A stretch of 64,000 nucleotides of DNA from Gibbula magus (GCA_936450465.1 OW388304.1:7632700-7696699); one strand, 5' to 3'; positions 1 through 14,100 are shown, counted from the first letter of the stretch. Program-made: numbers and translations. The notes: generated by a model not told the origin, from the letters alone.

Positions 1-3000
1 TGAATATCACATGAGACACTAGTTCTCGACGATACTTGTCCCTGTGAATCTGAATATCACACAAGACACTAGTTCTCGACAATACATGTCCCTGTGAATC
101 TGAATATCACATGAGACACTAGTTCTCGACAATACATGTCCCTGTGTATCTGAATATCACATGAGACACTAGTTTTCGACAATACTTGTCCCTCTGAATC
201 TGAATATCACATGAGACACTAGTTTTCGACAATACTTGTGCCTGTAAATCTGAATATCACATGAGACACTAGTTCTCGACAATACTTGTCCCTGTGAATC
301 TGAATATCACACGAGACACTAGTTCTCGACAATACATGTCCCTGTGAATCTGAATATCACACGAGACACTAGTTTTAGACAATACGTGTCCCTGTGAATC
401 TGAATATCACACGAGACACTAGTTTTAGACAATAGGTGTCCCTGTGAATCTGAATATCACACGAGACACTAGTTCCCGACAATACATGTCCCTGTGAATC
501 TGAATATCAAACGAGACACTAGTTCTCGACAATACATGTCCCTGTGAATCTGAATATCACACGAGACACTAGTTCTCGACAATACATGTCCCTGTGAATC
601 TGAATATCACACGAGACACTAGTTTTCGACAATACTTGTCCCTGTGTATCTGAATATCACACGAGACACTAGTTCTCGACAATACATGTCCCTGTGAATC
701 TGAATATCACATGAGACACTAGTTTTCGACAATACTTGTCCCTGTGAATCTGAATATCACACGAGACACTAGTTCTCGACAATACTTGTCCCTGTGAATC
801 TGAATATCACACGAGACACTAGTTCTCGACAATACTTGTCCCTGTGAATCTGAATATCACATGAGACACTAGTTTTCGACAATACATGTCCCTGTGAATC
901 TGAATATCACATGAGACACTAGTTCTCGACAATACATGTCCCTGTGAATCTGAATATCACATGAGAAACTAGTTTTCGACAATACATGTCCCTGTGAATC
1001 TGAATATCACATGAGACACTAGTTCTCGACGATACATGTCCCTGTGAATCTGAATATCACACAAGACACTAGTTCTCGACAATACATGTCCCTGTGAATC
1101 TGAATATCACATGAGACACTAGTTCTCGACAATACATGTCCCTGTGTATCTGAATATCACATGAGACACTAGTTTTCGACAATACTTGTCCCTCTGAATC
1201 TGAATATCACATGAGACACTAGTTTTCGACAATACTTGTGCCTGTATATCTGAATATCACATGAGACACTAGTTCTCGACAATACTTGTCCCTGTGAATC
1301 TGAATATCACATGAGACACTAGCTCTCGACAATACATGTCCCTGTGAATCTGAATATCACTTGGGACACTAGTTCTCGACAAAACATGTCCCTGTGAATC
1401 TGAATACCACACGAAACACTAGTTTTCGACAATACTTGTCCCTGTGAATCTGAATATCACACGAGACACTAGTTCTCGACAATACATGTCCCTGTGAATC
1501 TGAATATCACACGAGACACTAGTTTTAGACAATACGTGTCCCTGTGAATCTGAATATCACACGAGACACTAGTTTTAGACAATAGGTGTCCCTGTGAATC
1601 TGAATATCACACGAGACACTAGTTCTCGACAATACATGTCCCTGTGAATCTGAATATCAAACGAGACACTAGTTCTCGACAATACATGTCCCTGTGAATC
1701 TGAATATCACACGAGACACTAGGTTTCGACAATACTTGTCCCTGTGTATCTGAATATCACATGAGACACTAGTTCTCGACAATACATGTCCCTGTGAATC
1801 TGAATATCACATGAGAAACTAGTTTTCGACAATACTTGTCCCTGTGAATCTGAATATCACATGAGACACTAGTTCTCGACAATACTTGTCCCTGTGAATC
1901 TGAATATCACACGAGACACTAGTTCTCGACAATACATGTCCCTGTGAATCTGAATATCACATGAGACACTTAGTCTAGTTCTCGACAATACATGTCCCTG
2001 TGTATCTGAATATCACATGAGACACTTGTTTTCGACAATACTTGTCCCTGTGAATCTGAATATCACATGAGACACTAGTTTTCGACAGTACTTGTCCCTG
2101 TGAATCTGAACATCACATGAGACACTAGTTCTCGACAATACTTGTCCCTGTGAATCTGAATATCACACGAGACACTAGTTTTAGACAATACGTGTCCCTG
2201 TGAATCTGAATATCACACGAGACACTAGTTTTAGACAATAGGTGTCCCTGTGAATCTGAATATCACACGAGACACTAGTTCCCGACAATACATGTCCCTG
2301 TGAATCTGAATATCAAACGAGACACTAGTTCTCGACAATACATGTCCCTGTGAATCTGAATATCACACGAGACACTAGTTCTCGACAATACATGTCCCTG
2401 TGAATCTGAATATCACACGAGACACTAGTTCTCGACAATACTTGTCCCTGTGTATCTGAATATCACACGAGACACTAGTTCTCGACAATACATGTCCCTG
2501 TGAATCTGAATATCACATGAGACACTAGTTCTCGACAATACTTGTCCCTGTGAATCTGAATATCACACGAGACACTAGTTCTCGACAATACTTGTCCCTG
2601 TGAATCTGAATATCACACGAGACACTAGTTCTCGACAATACTTGTCCCTGTGAATCTGAATATCACATGAGACACTAGTTTTCGACAATACATGTCCCTG
2701 TGAATCTGAATATCACATGAGACACTAGTTCTCGACAATACATGTCCCTGTGAATCTGAATATCACATGAGAAACTAGTTTTCGACAATACATGTCCCTG
2801 TGAATCTGAATATCACATGAGACACTAGTTCTCGACGATACTTGTCCCTGTGAATCTGAATATCACACAAGACACTAGTTCTCGACAATACATGTCCCTG
2901 TGAATCTGAATATCACATGAGACACTAGTTCTCGACAATACATGTCCCTGAGTATCTGAATATCACACGAGACACTAGTTCTCGACAATACATGTCCCTG

Positions 3001-6000
3001 TGAATCTGAATATCACATGAGACACTAGTTTTCGACAATACTTGTCCCTGTGAATCTGAATATCACACGAGACACTAGTTCTCGACAATACTTGTCCCTG
3101 TGAATCTGAATATCACACGAGACACTAGTTCTCGACAATACTTGTCCCTGTGAATCTGAATATCACATGAGACACTAGTTTTCGACAATACATGTCCCTG
3201 TGAATCTGAATATCACATGAGACACTAGTTCTCGACAATACATGTCCCTGTGAATCTGAATATCACATGAGAAACTAGTTCCCGACAATACATGTCCCTG
3301 TGAATCTGAATATCAAACGAGACACTAGTTCTCGACAATACATGTCCCTGTGAATCTGAATATCACACGAGACACTAGTTCTCGACAATACATGTCCCTG
3401 TGAATCTGAATATCACACGAGACTCTAGTTCTCGACAATACTTGTCCCTGTGTATCTGAATATCACACGAGACACTAGTTCTCGACAATACATGTCCCTG
3501 TGAATCTGAATATCACATGAGACACTAGTTTTCGACAATACTTGTCCCTGTGAATCTGAATATCACACGAGACACTAGTTCTCGACAATACTTGTCCCTG
3601 TGAATCTGAATATCACACGAGACACTAGTTCTCGACAATACTTGTCCCTGTGAATCTGAATATCACATGAGACACTAGTTTTCGACAATACATGTCCCTG
3701 TGAATCTGAATATCACATGAGACACTAGTTCTCGACAATACATGTCCCTGTGAATCTGAATATCACATGAGAAACTAGTTTTCGACAATACATGTCCCTG
3801 TGAATCTGAATATCACATGAGACACTAGTTCTCGACGATACTTGTCCCTGTGAATCTGAATATCACACAAGACACTAGTTCTCGACAATACATGTCCCTG
3901 TGAATCTGAATATCACATGAGACACTAGTTCTCGACAATACATGTCCCTGTGTATCTGAATATCACACGAGACACTAGTTCTCGACAATACATGTCCCTG
4001 TGAATCTGAATATCACATGAGACACTAGTTTTCGACAATACTTGTCCCTGTGAATCTGAATATCACACGAGACACTAGTTCTCGACAATACTTGTCCCTG
4101 TGAATCTGAATATCACACGAGACACTAGTTCTCGACAATACTTGTCCCTGTGAATCTGAATATCACATGAGACACTAGTTCTCGACAATACATGTCCCTG
4201 TGAATCTGAATATCACATGAGACACTAGTTCTCGACAATACATGTCCCTGTGAATCTGAATATCACATGAGAAACTAGTTATCGACAATACATGTCCCTG
4301 TGAATCTGAATATCACATGAGACACTAGTTCTCGACGATACTTGTCCCTGTGAATCTGAATATCACACAAGACACTAGTTCTCGACAATACATGTCCCTG
4401 TGAATCTGAATATCACATGAGACACTAGTTCTCGACAATACATGTCCCTGTGTATCTGAATATCACATGAGACACTAGTTTTCGACAATACTTGTCCCTC
4501 TGAATCTGAATATCACATGAGACACTAGTTTTCGACAATACTTGTGCCTGTAAATCTGAATATCACATGAGACACTAGTTCTCGACAATACTTGTCCCTG
4601 TGAATCTGAATATCACATGAGACACTAGCTCTCGACAATACATGTCCCTGTGAATCTGAATATCACTTGGGACACTAGTTCTCGACAAAACATGTCCCTG
4701 TGAATCTGAATACCACACGAAACACTAGTTTTCGACAATACTTGTCCCTGTGAATCTGAATATCACACGAGACACTAGTTCTCGACAATACATGTCCCTG
4801 TGAATCTGAATATCACACGAGACACTAGTTTTAGACAATACGTGTCCCTGTGAATCTGAATATCACACGAGACACTAGTTTTAGACAATAGGTGTCCCTG
4901 TGAATCTGAATATCACACGAGACACTAGTTCTCGACAATACATGTCCCTGTGAATCTGAATATCAAACGAGACACTAGTTCTCGACAATACATGTCCCTG
5001 TGAATCTGAATATCACACGAGACACTAGGTTTCGACAATACTTGTCCCTGTGTATCTGAATATCACATGAGACACTAGTTCTCGACAATACATGTCCCTG
5101 TGAATCTGAATATCACTTGAGAAACTAGTTTTCGACAATACTTGTCCCTGTGAATCTGAATATCACATGAGACACTAGTTCTCGACAATACATGTCCCTG
5201 TGAATCTGAATATCACACGAGACACTAGTTCTCGACAATACATGTCCCTGTGAATCTGAATATCACATGAGACACTTAGTCTAGTTCTCGACAATACATG
5301 TCCCTGTGTATCTGAATATCACATGAGACACTTGTTTTCGACAATACTTGTCCCTGTGAATCTGAATATCACATGAGACACTAGTTTTCGACAGTACTTG
5401 TCCCTGTGAATCTGAACATCACATGAGACACTAGTTCTCGACAATACTTGTCCCTGTGAATCTGAATATCACACGAGACACTAGCTCTCGACAATACATG
5501 TCCCTGTGAATCTGAATATCACTTGGGACACTAGTTCTCGACAATACATGTCCCTGTGAATCTGAATACCACACGAGACACTAGTTTTCGACAATACTTG
5601 TCCCTGTGAATCTGAATATCACACGAGACACTAGTTCTCGACAATACATGTCCCTGTGAATCTGAATATCACACGAGACACTAGTTTTAGACAATACGTG
5701 TCCCTGTGAATCTGAATATCACACGAGACACTAGTTTTAGACAATAGGTGTCCCTGTGAATCTGAATATCACACGAGACACTAGTTCTCGACAATACATG
5801 TCCCTGTGAATCTGAATATCAAACGAGACACTAGTTCTCGACAATACATGTCCCTGTGAATCTGAATATCACACGAGACACTAGGTTTCGACAATACTTG
5901 TCCCTGTGTATCTGAATATCACATGAGACACTAGTTCTCGACAATACATGTCCCTGTGAATCTGAATATCACATGAGAAACTAGTTTTCGACAATACTTG

Positions 6001-7567
6001 TCCCTGTGAATCTGAATATCACATGAGACACTAGTTCTCGACAATACTTGTCCCTGTGAATCTGAATATCACACGAGACACTAGTTCTCGACAATACATG
6101 TCCCTGTGAATCTGAATATCACATGAGACACTTAGTCTAGTTCTCGAGAATACATGTCCCTGTGTATCTGAATATCACATGAGACACTTGTTTTCGACAA
6201 TACTTGTCCCTGTGAATCTGAATATCACATGAGACACTAGTTTTCGACAGTACTTGTCCCTGTGAATCTGAACATCACATGAGACACTAGTTCTCGACAA
6301 TACATGTCCCTGTGAATCTGAATATCACACGAGACACTAGCTCTCGACAATACATGTCCCTGTGAATCTGAATATCACTTGGGACACTAGTTCTCGACAA
6401 TACATGTCCCTGTGAATCTGAATACCACACGAGACACTAGTTTTCGACAATACTTGTCCCTGTGAATCTGAATATCACACGAGACACTAGTTCTCGACAA
6501 TACATGTCCCTGTGAATCTGAATATCACACGAGACACTAGTTTTAGACAATACGTGTCCCTGTGAATCTGAATATCACTTGAGACACTAGTTCTCGACAA
6601 TACATGTCCCTGTGAATCTGAATATCACATGAGACACTTAGTCTAGTTCTCGACAATACATGTCCCTGTGTATCTGAATATCACATGAGACACTTGTTTT
6701 CGACAATACTTGTCCCTGTGAATCTGAATATCACATGAGACACTAGTTTTCGACAGTACTTGTCCCTGTGAATCTGAACATCACATGAGACACTAGTTCT
6801 CGACAATACTTGTCCCTGTGAATCTGAATATCACACGAGACACTAGCTCTCGACAATACATGTCCCTGTGAATCTGAATATCACTTGGGACACTAGTTCT
6901 CGACAATACATGTCCCTGTGAATCTGAATACCACACGAGACACTAGTTTTCGACAATACTTGTCCCTGTGAATCTGAATATCACACGAGACACTAGTTCT
7001 CGACAATACATGTCCCTGTGAATCTGAATATCACACGAGACACTAGTTTTAGACAATACGTGTCCCTGTGAATCTGAATATCACTTGAGACACTAGTTCT
7101 CGACAATACATGTCCCTGTGAATCTGAATATCACATGAGACACTAGTTCTCAACAATACATGTCCCGGTTAATCTGAATATCACATGAGACACTAGTTCT
7201 CGACAATACTTGTCCCTGTGAATCTGAATATCACACGAGACACTAGTTCTCGACAATACATGTCCCTGTGAATCTGAATATATCACGAGACACTAGTTCT
7301 CGACAATACATGTCCCTGTGAATCTGAATTTCACACGAGACACTTACTCTCGACAATACTTGTCCCTGTGAATCTGAATATCACACGAGACACTAGTTCT
7401 CGACAATACATGTGCCTTTGAATCTGAATATCACTTGAGACACTAGTTTTCGACAATACATGTCCTTATGAATCTGAACATCACACGAGACACTAGTTCT
7501 CGACAATACATGTCCCTGTGAACCTGAATATCACTTGAGACACTAGTTTTCGACAATACTTGTCCCT
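1..7567. repeat. 50-bp satellite array with ~1-kb higher-order repeats
   Basis: About 150 head-to-tail copies of a 50-bp monomer starting TGAATATCACAYGAGACAC, followed by an AGTTCTCGACAATAC-like part and ending near CCTGTGAATC. Copies differ at a few fixed positions (ACGAG/ATGAG, TTCTCG/TTTTCG/TTTTAG, ACATG/ACTTG/ACGTG/AGGTG). The order of variants repeats: the block starting at 1 recurs at 1001, and blocks at 2281 and 2831 recur at 3281 and 3831, which is a 20-monomer unit. The array runs off the left window edge and ends near 7567 after increasingly diverged monomers. There is no open reading frame and no unique spacer between units, so it is not a CRISPR array. A centromeric, subtelomeric or other heterochromatic role is possible but not shown. 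Confidence 0.97.
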
Positions 7568-7644
7568 ACGCATACCACGATGCACAAGTACCAGGAGTAT
7601 CTAATAAAGGTACATTGTATTAAACATAGTAAGAGATTGTAAGT

Positions 7645-8473
7645 ATTACTTATGATGGACGAGAGGGGACATCGCTCTCTGGCAACAACGCTATAAAGCG
7701 ATAAAGCGATATTGACACACGACAAAGCGATATAGCAACAAGAGAAAGCAATAACGTCGAACGACAAAGCGATAGTGTCGCACGACAAAGCGATAAGGCC
7801 GCACGACTAAGCGATAAGTCCGCACGACAAAGCGATAAGGCCGCACGACTAAGCGATAAGTCCGCACGACAAAGCGATATTGCCGCACGTCAAAGCGATA
7901 AAAACATTTCGCTTTGTCGCGCAGTTATATCGCTTTATCGCTCTTTCTCTTTGTCGCTCTTTCGCTTTATCGCTCTATCACTTTATCGCTCTTTCGCTTT
8001 ATCACTCTTTCGCTTTATCGCTCTTTCGCTTTAGTGCCCTTTCGATTTATCGCACTGTTATTATCGCTTTATCGCTCCTTCGCTTTATCGCGCTGTTATT
8101 ATCGCTTTATCGCTCTTTCGCTTTACCGCTCTTTCGCTTTATTGCGCTGTTATTATCGCTTTATCGTTCTTTCGCTTTATGGCTCTTTCGCTTTATCGTG
8201 CTGTTATTATCGCTTTATCACGTTGTAATATCGCTTTGTCGTGCAGCCTTATCGCTTTGACGTGCGGCGTTATCGCTTTGTCGTGCGGCGTTATCGCTTT
8301 GTCGTGGGGCGTTGTCGCTTTGTCGTGCGGCGTTATCGCTTTGTCGTGTTGCTCTATCGCTTTGTCGTGCAGCCTTATCGCTTTGCCGTGCGACTATATC
8401 GCTTTATCGCTTTATCGTGTTGTTACCAGAGGGCGAAAGAGCGATGTCCCATCTCGGTCATCATAATTACTAG
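7645..8473. mobile_element. Foldback-like element with tandem-repeat arms
   Basis: The left arm (about 7645-7897) and right arm (about 7903-8473) are inverted copies of each other. The outer ends match: a TTATGATGGACGAG-like start followed by GGGACATCGCTC on the left, and its complement near 8440-8470 on the right. Inside, the left arm is built of 21-bp units with the core ACGACAAAGCGATAAG. The right arm is built of the complementary core CTTATCGCTTTGTCGT plus many shorter TCGCTTTATCGCTCTT units. The arms are unequal (about 250 versus 570 bp), mainly through expansion in the right arm. Long inverted arms filled with short tandem repeats resemble foldback (FB) transposons. There is no transposase. 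The open frames across it are repeat artefacts (reading RYRFVV, IALSL and similar in several frames). Confidence 0.75.
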
Positions 8474-8479
8474 AAGTTA

Positions 8480-9378
8480 AGCTCCGTTCATGCGCCACTG
8501 TTTTCATGTCTATTTACGAATGTAAAAATGGCACAAACACATACATGTGTATGTTTGAGTCCAGAGATAATGCAAATGTATTTTTGCAAATGTTATAATT
8601 TGCACAAGCACTGATTTAAACATGTAAGCAAATTATCTGTCTCTATAATATGATACTATAAAGAGAACAAGACAGTTGCATCAGCTTTGTTATAGCTGTC
8701 TGCACAGGACCTGGCTGTCATGTCCATGTCTAGCATCAAAGAGAAAGGATTGAAATGGCCAGTTCGAAGTACAAAGGTAACAAAGACACGTGGTGCTGGG
8801 TGGGAACGATATCACTTATTTCTATGGAACCTACACTCCACCAAATCATTGCAGAAATCGTGAACACATGTCGCAGCTCGTAGGTTTGCCAACACCAAAG
8901 CGATGAGAAACAGTTCTATATTCAGCTATATACAAGCCAGTAGATTGTAGTGCTATTTGAAGTCTAACGGACAATGGATCGTTTGTATTGGTCTGATTTT
9001 CCACTGAGAGTTGTGCACAGATATAGTGAAAAGGTTCTTGTAACATTTGCATCTTTGTATCCATTGCTCAAAGGTGAACATTTGAACAACATCGTTTCAC
9101 CACACGCTCTTCTGTTTCTGATAGACAACCCCCCTCCTACAATAATTGAGGACTATCCCTTTCATACAGTGCAAACATCTCCTTTGTCTCCGACGACACA
9201 GGTCCATCAATGTCTCTAAGACCAAGGCTTGCGCTCAAAGGAAGTATATTGAAACAATAATTACATACCACAAGATGGCGCATGAGCGCATAGCAACTTT
9301 TACATTTACATACCTGAGTATATTTACATTGTGTATATTTTTGCATACAGTACATTTTTTTGGCGCATGAACGGGGCT
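8480..9378. mobile_element. Decayed PIF/Harbinger element
   Basis: The termini are inverted: AGCTCCGTTCATGCGCCA at the left and its near-complement ending in TGGCGCATGAACGGGGCT at the right. The flanks are TTA/TAA-like trinucleotides, as is usual for PIF/Harbinger, although the two sides do not match perfectly. Subterminal sequence is rich in tgcaaat/tttacatac motifs, shared with the second element at 16076-17466. A transposase fragment lies inside on the minus strand. The element begins within ten bases of the end of the foldback element to its left. Confidence 0.6.
8846..9064 (-). pseudogene. Harbinger transposase fragment (N-terminal part)
   Basis: The minus-strand reading contains DPLSVRLQIAL, then TGLYIAEYRTVSHRFGV and a short tail. 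This matches in style and order the segment LSVRLQIAITIYWFATTAEY with RNVAHLFGV in the second Harbinger relic of this window (16316-16573), which in turn resembles the helix-turn-helix-like N-terminal part of Harbinger transposases. No DDE catalytic part is visible here, and the flanking frames are closed. It is a dead remnant inside the element at 8480-9378. Confidence 0.55.
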
Positions 9379-9513
9379 TATGATATCGTATATTTTATTA
9401 GTAAACAATCATCAAAATGTGTTTCTGTCTTTTGGATCGATAAAGCTCGCCAAGTTGGAGTTACCTGCATGCACAGAGGAAGGCTAGATGTTCCTCCTCG
9501 TGTTTCATATTAA

Positions 9514-9735
9514 AGGGACAACGCGTCGAGGATAAATATGAGATCACATTCATTTACCTATGCTGATTAACGTGTCCGCTAACGAGGCACAGGTTCCAAA
9601 TTTCAGACATTTGAAGTAATTGGTAAATAAAACTGCTGCATGTAAACCGTGAAGTGAAGCGTAATTTGTAGCGGACAGGCTAATCAGAAAGGTAGATAAA
9701 TATGATATTATAATTATCATCGACGCGGTGTCCCT
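9514..9735. mobile_element. TTAA-flanked MITE, family A, copy 1
   Basis: This is a 222-bp element with termini AGGGACAACGCGTCGAGGAT and the inverted end ATCGACGCGGTGTCCCT. It is flanked on both sides by TTAA (9510-9513 and 9736-9739), the target duplication typical of piggyBac-type transposition. Related copies lie at 26440-26656 and 62476-62700. There is no coding capacity. Confidence 0.85.
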
Positions 9736-9739
9736 TTAA

Positions 9740-11121
9740 TTATATAGCCCCATGATAACCACGTTTTTCTGTCTCCACCTTTGGTGGAAACTGAGTTTGG
9801 GTGTTCTGTCAACTACTTCGGAGAGCGTATTCTATCTTCATACAAAGACATGATATAATAAAATACAGGTTTACAGATTTAGCTTGCATTTTCCTTTGTT
9901 CTAACTCCAGATATATTATACATCTGTTGACATTCAGTGTGTTCTATTTGACCAATCAAATACGACCATTTAATCACGTGATTTGAACGTAGAACTCTTT
10001 GGAACCAATGCTATCATTAACATAGAATGCAATTATTCCCCTGCACACGCTTATTTAAGGTAAAATACTGAGGAAGTAATATGAACATCCTTTGTGATGA
10101 TATTCTCAACAAACTGAAATAAAAAGCATTTTCAAAAGTTCCATGTGTAGAAAAATATCACTTAGAACAACATGGAACTAAAGATGTTTTAGATAAAGGT
10201 TCTATGTCCAAACATGGATGTTTTCGAAAATATACTGGTTTCTTCGATTATGAACGTACTGTAGTTGGTTTGTATTAAAAAACGGATGTTTATTTAAGCG
10301 TGTCACCTTTTACTGACTGTGTATCGGTGTTACACATATTCTAAATATTGGAACTTTAAAATGCCAAAAACTCCAAAACTATTTCGAAGGAGTTGAAGCA
10401 ACGCGGTTTTCATTTGATGATATGTACTGCTTTCATACGAGTCCAGTAGGAAGGAATACAATTATTTGTTGTAACAATGTATCACTTGAAAACAAGATAT
10501 ATGGTTAGTCAACTTCTTTATTGTAATGAATGCCACGTTTCGATGTAGATATAAACACCTTTATCAAGCAAGTGATACACGAATATGACAGGTGGAGAAT
10601 ATATATATATAGCGCAGTGATAATCATCTTTCGCACGCACATCGGGCCATATATACACTTTTAGAAAATGCTTACTGACCCTTGCGACAACTCCAAAGGA
10701 ATTTCTGAGATGGGGTCAGTGCCACCTATCGTCCAAAAAGAGTTACGTCCCCTCTATTGACCAATCAAATCGATCTAAAAGTTGGTAAGGCACCAACAGC
10801 TTTACAAATTGCTTATAATACTTTGGGATTTTTCATTTCGGATGTTAAGCTCATTTGCATAATATAAGTTTCAAAACGGATTTTAACTTCAATGGGACAA
10901 TTAAACAAGAGAGCTATTATCAGATTTTGAATAAATTGTGGTTTGTTTCGTTTACCCGCACGTTGTGATTTAGTTTTATCACTAATTATTCAAGCGTAAT
11001 CAGCGTAGTACGGGTACGGGTACTGGCGTAGATATGGGCGTGTACTGGCATAGATATGGGCGTGTTCGGATTTATTTCAACTGTTGAAATATAATTGGTA
11101 AGGGACTGGTCATTTATTACA
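9740..11121. other. Intergenic, no gene seen
   Basis: This stretch is AT-rich, with no convincing exon, ORF or RNA gene. A motif around 10505-10600 (CAACTTCTTTATTGTAATG and following) resembles short motifs near 29231 and 62908 and may belong to a dispersed repeat. A short AT microsatellite sits near 10601. Confidence 0.5.

Positions 11122-11153
<32 letters not shown>
11122..11153 (+). repeat. Uninterrupted run of 32 G
   Basis: There are 32 consecutive G on the plus strand. Such a run can form G-quadruplex structures and is also a place where read length is often uncertain, so the exact number may be an assembly estimate. It is followed directly by a repeat with GGCCCTCCCC and ACGACCCTCCCCC motifs. 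Confidence 0.9.
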
Positions 11154-11154
<1 letters not shown>

Positions 11155-14100
11155 AGGGCCGGCTTGTCGTAATTTTTTAAATGGCCCTCCCCATTTTAGT
11201 GTATTTTTGTTCACGACCCTCCCCCAACATACATCTATAAATTGGCTTGAAATTGGACTTCTGAAGATATATTCGGTTCTACATTGGAAATATTTTTTCT
11301 TTTGACACTTTAAAGAAAGGTTCTCTCTCGAAAAAAACGGTTATAGAATATATACCAGTTTTGGGTTTAACATGTGTAACATCTAGGGTTAAAAGTATCT
11401 GTAGAACAACAGATTCATTGGCTATGTAGCTCATCAGGTACACATTATTACAGGTATTACATTATCTCTGTTAGGTAAAAACTATTAACATCTTAAATGA
11501 TAAGGCATTACCGAGTCACCAAATTTATAATCCCCACTGTCAACACACAATTTTAATTATCATAGACTTTTACATTCTAAGGAAGAAGTAACAAATATAT
11601 ATTTCTAAAGTTCACCATTTTCCTGATAAAGGGGGAAGGAACCAGAAATTGAGATTCATAATAATTTGTATTACACATAAATTTTAAAGATGTGACCTCT
11701 ATTGTTTTGTCTGTGAGAGGTTTGTACAATGGTACCACAATAATCTCTAAGTTACCCCACTGCTCACACCCTCCCCAGTGATAAATTTACAAATATGACT
11801 GCATAGTCCAAGAACTTGCTACTACAAACTAGTGAGAGTCCAAGCAATTATAAGTCACTAAAGTCATTCCCTCAATAATTAGGCATACAACCCCAAAAAA
11901 AACGTGTGTCCTGGTAACTCGCAGCTTCAAGTTTTAGGAGTCCTTTCCAAATGTTATGAGTATTTGGTAAATATATCACTGCTTCCCTGACCCTAACCCT
12001 ACTTTCCAGCCCTCCTGGTATGACCCTTCTCCCCCCTTCCCCTTCTCCCCCCTTCCCTCTAATATGAGTCAATATACACCTCTACATAGCACATCTTATA
12101 GCAGTAAAAAAAAAAGGCAAATCACATTGTTAAGAGCAAAATAAAATTTCAAGGAGCACTAAAAAAGTTAGATTGCTAAAAATACCTCTATCTATGAATA
12201 AAAGCAGGAAAATATTTTAGGTAGCTAATAGTCAATACCATTTTGAAGAAAAGGTGGGTTATTTTACATTCAGATATGAATTTTCAAGTTGACTCTGAAT
12301 TTGTTTTTCCTTACAGGAAGCAAATGCTCCAAAATTGATTGCTATATTGAGAAATGATTTTGAAGAACATCTGCCACCCCAATAATTATTGTATTTCGAA
12401 AACAAGTGTACTTTTGACAATAAGATTTGATTCATTGATTTATCTTTACAGACAATTGGTATAGTGACCAAATGGTATTGGTACAGGGCAACAAAAGTTA
12501 CAAATCTTAGTCTCTATCCAACAAAGTTGATATCCTCACAATTTTAGCTTCTACACTTACTAGTTGTAGAAAGAACATTTCAGTGTAGACACTCTGCCAT
12601 GCCCATATCCGAGGGGGATCAAGACCAAATGAACAAACTTAAGTCTCTATGTAACAAAGATGTCATTCAGAAAATTTCAGATTCCTATGTAAACTGGTTT
12701 CTGAGAAGATTGTTTAGGTAAAATGCCTGCCACTGCAATATTTTAGGGGGGTCAGGACCAAATGAATATATATCCTCAAAAAACGGCAAATATTCCTCAT
12801 AGGAATATCGACATTGAAATGCATTTACATATACCGGTACCTGTTTAATATATTTTAAATGTGTGTCTGTTGTCAGATATTTGCAAAAATCAAGGAATTT
12901 TACAAAGGTTTCAGGAGTTTTAATAGGTGTCGTATTTCCTTTGTATCATATTCATAACTGCATCATTGAGATTATGAATTTGACTGACTTTATTAGCTTA
13001 TATAGTGACTTTTGATATGTATCTATCAAAATATATCAAACAGAAACAAAAGCCTTGAAAATAAACTACCTGCATGGAAAAAAGTGTCGGTTTTACTTTT
13101 CTACTTTTGTTTCCGCGAACAAAGGAGAAAACTCATGGGGATTTTTTTAATACTAGCATCCGTTTTGAATATCCAGCTGTCTATGCTTTTTTATCAACTG
13201 CTTTACAATCATTTTTCAGATCCTCTTTTAAGTATGTAAAAAACATTGTTTTATTACGGTCTATTTTTTCATGACCCTCCTTGTAATTCTTTTCATGACC
13301 CTCCCCTTGTGGCTGTATATTTTTTCATGACCCTCCCCTGAAACCCAAAATACAAGATATTTCAAACCACCGGTAATAAACTGGCTGAAACAGCATTTCT
13401 TCATGTCCCAAGAACCAACTATACTAAATATGATTTTTTTTATTTATTATCTGTTCATACAATGTATTTCTGAGAAACACACGTTTTAAGAATCGTCGTT
13501 TTGGAATCTCATTAACTATACTTGCCTTTTGTTTTATGTCGTGCTACAGTATTTGTGCGTCAACAAATTTAAATCTTAGAAAGCTATATGTTGACGACAT
13601 CTTTTATTAATTAAATTTCTACTTTTTTTTATTTTCTTATACTTAAATACCAAACATTGCGGCAAAACGACATCTTGAATAAGAGATTTTAAAAAATTAT
13701 ACTCTGAGGTAGGAAATTGTGACTTTTTCTTCACAAGACATGTGTCTATCAAATACATTCAAAACTACTTTCTCCGACATCAATATTTATTTTTTTAGTC
13801 TCTTAAAACGCGGAGACGTTTCTCTTACTTGCTTAGATTTGGACATAATATTAACAACACGAGGAGGAAAAGAGTCACTCAGATAATCACAAATAAAGTA
13901 GAAAAGCGCCCTGCATGAGGGAATCTGTTAGCTTTTCGGAAGGTTTCTTCATTGTCAGGTCACAACCGCTTTTTAGTGTGACGTCGTTTCCATGGTTACA
14001 GTGTTCGAAAGACTAACATTCAGTTCTTTGCAAATACATATTCTCAAGCAATTTTGGTGTGTTTATTGTCTCAACGCACTTGAGAATATTTCGCTGGAAA

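Noticed and set aside
1..7567. CRISPR array
   Set aside because: Units are contiguous 50-bp monomers with no unique spacers, and the window is clearly eukaryotic.
7543..8480. Several short ORFs (IALSL/RYRFVV-rich)
   Set aside because: They are readings of the tandem repeats in the foldback arms, open in several frames on both strands.
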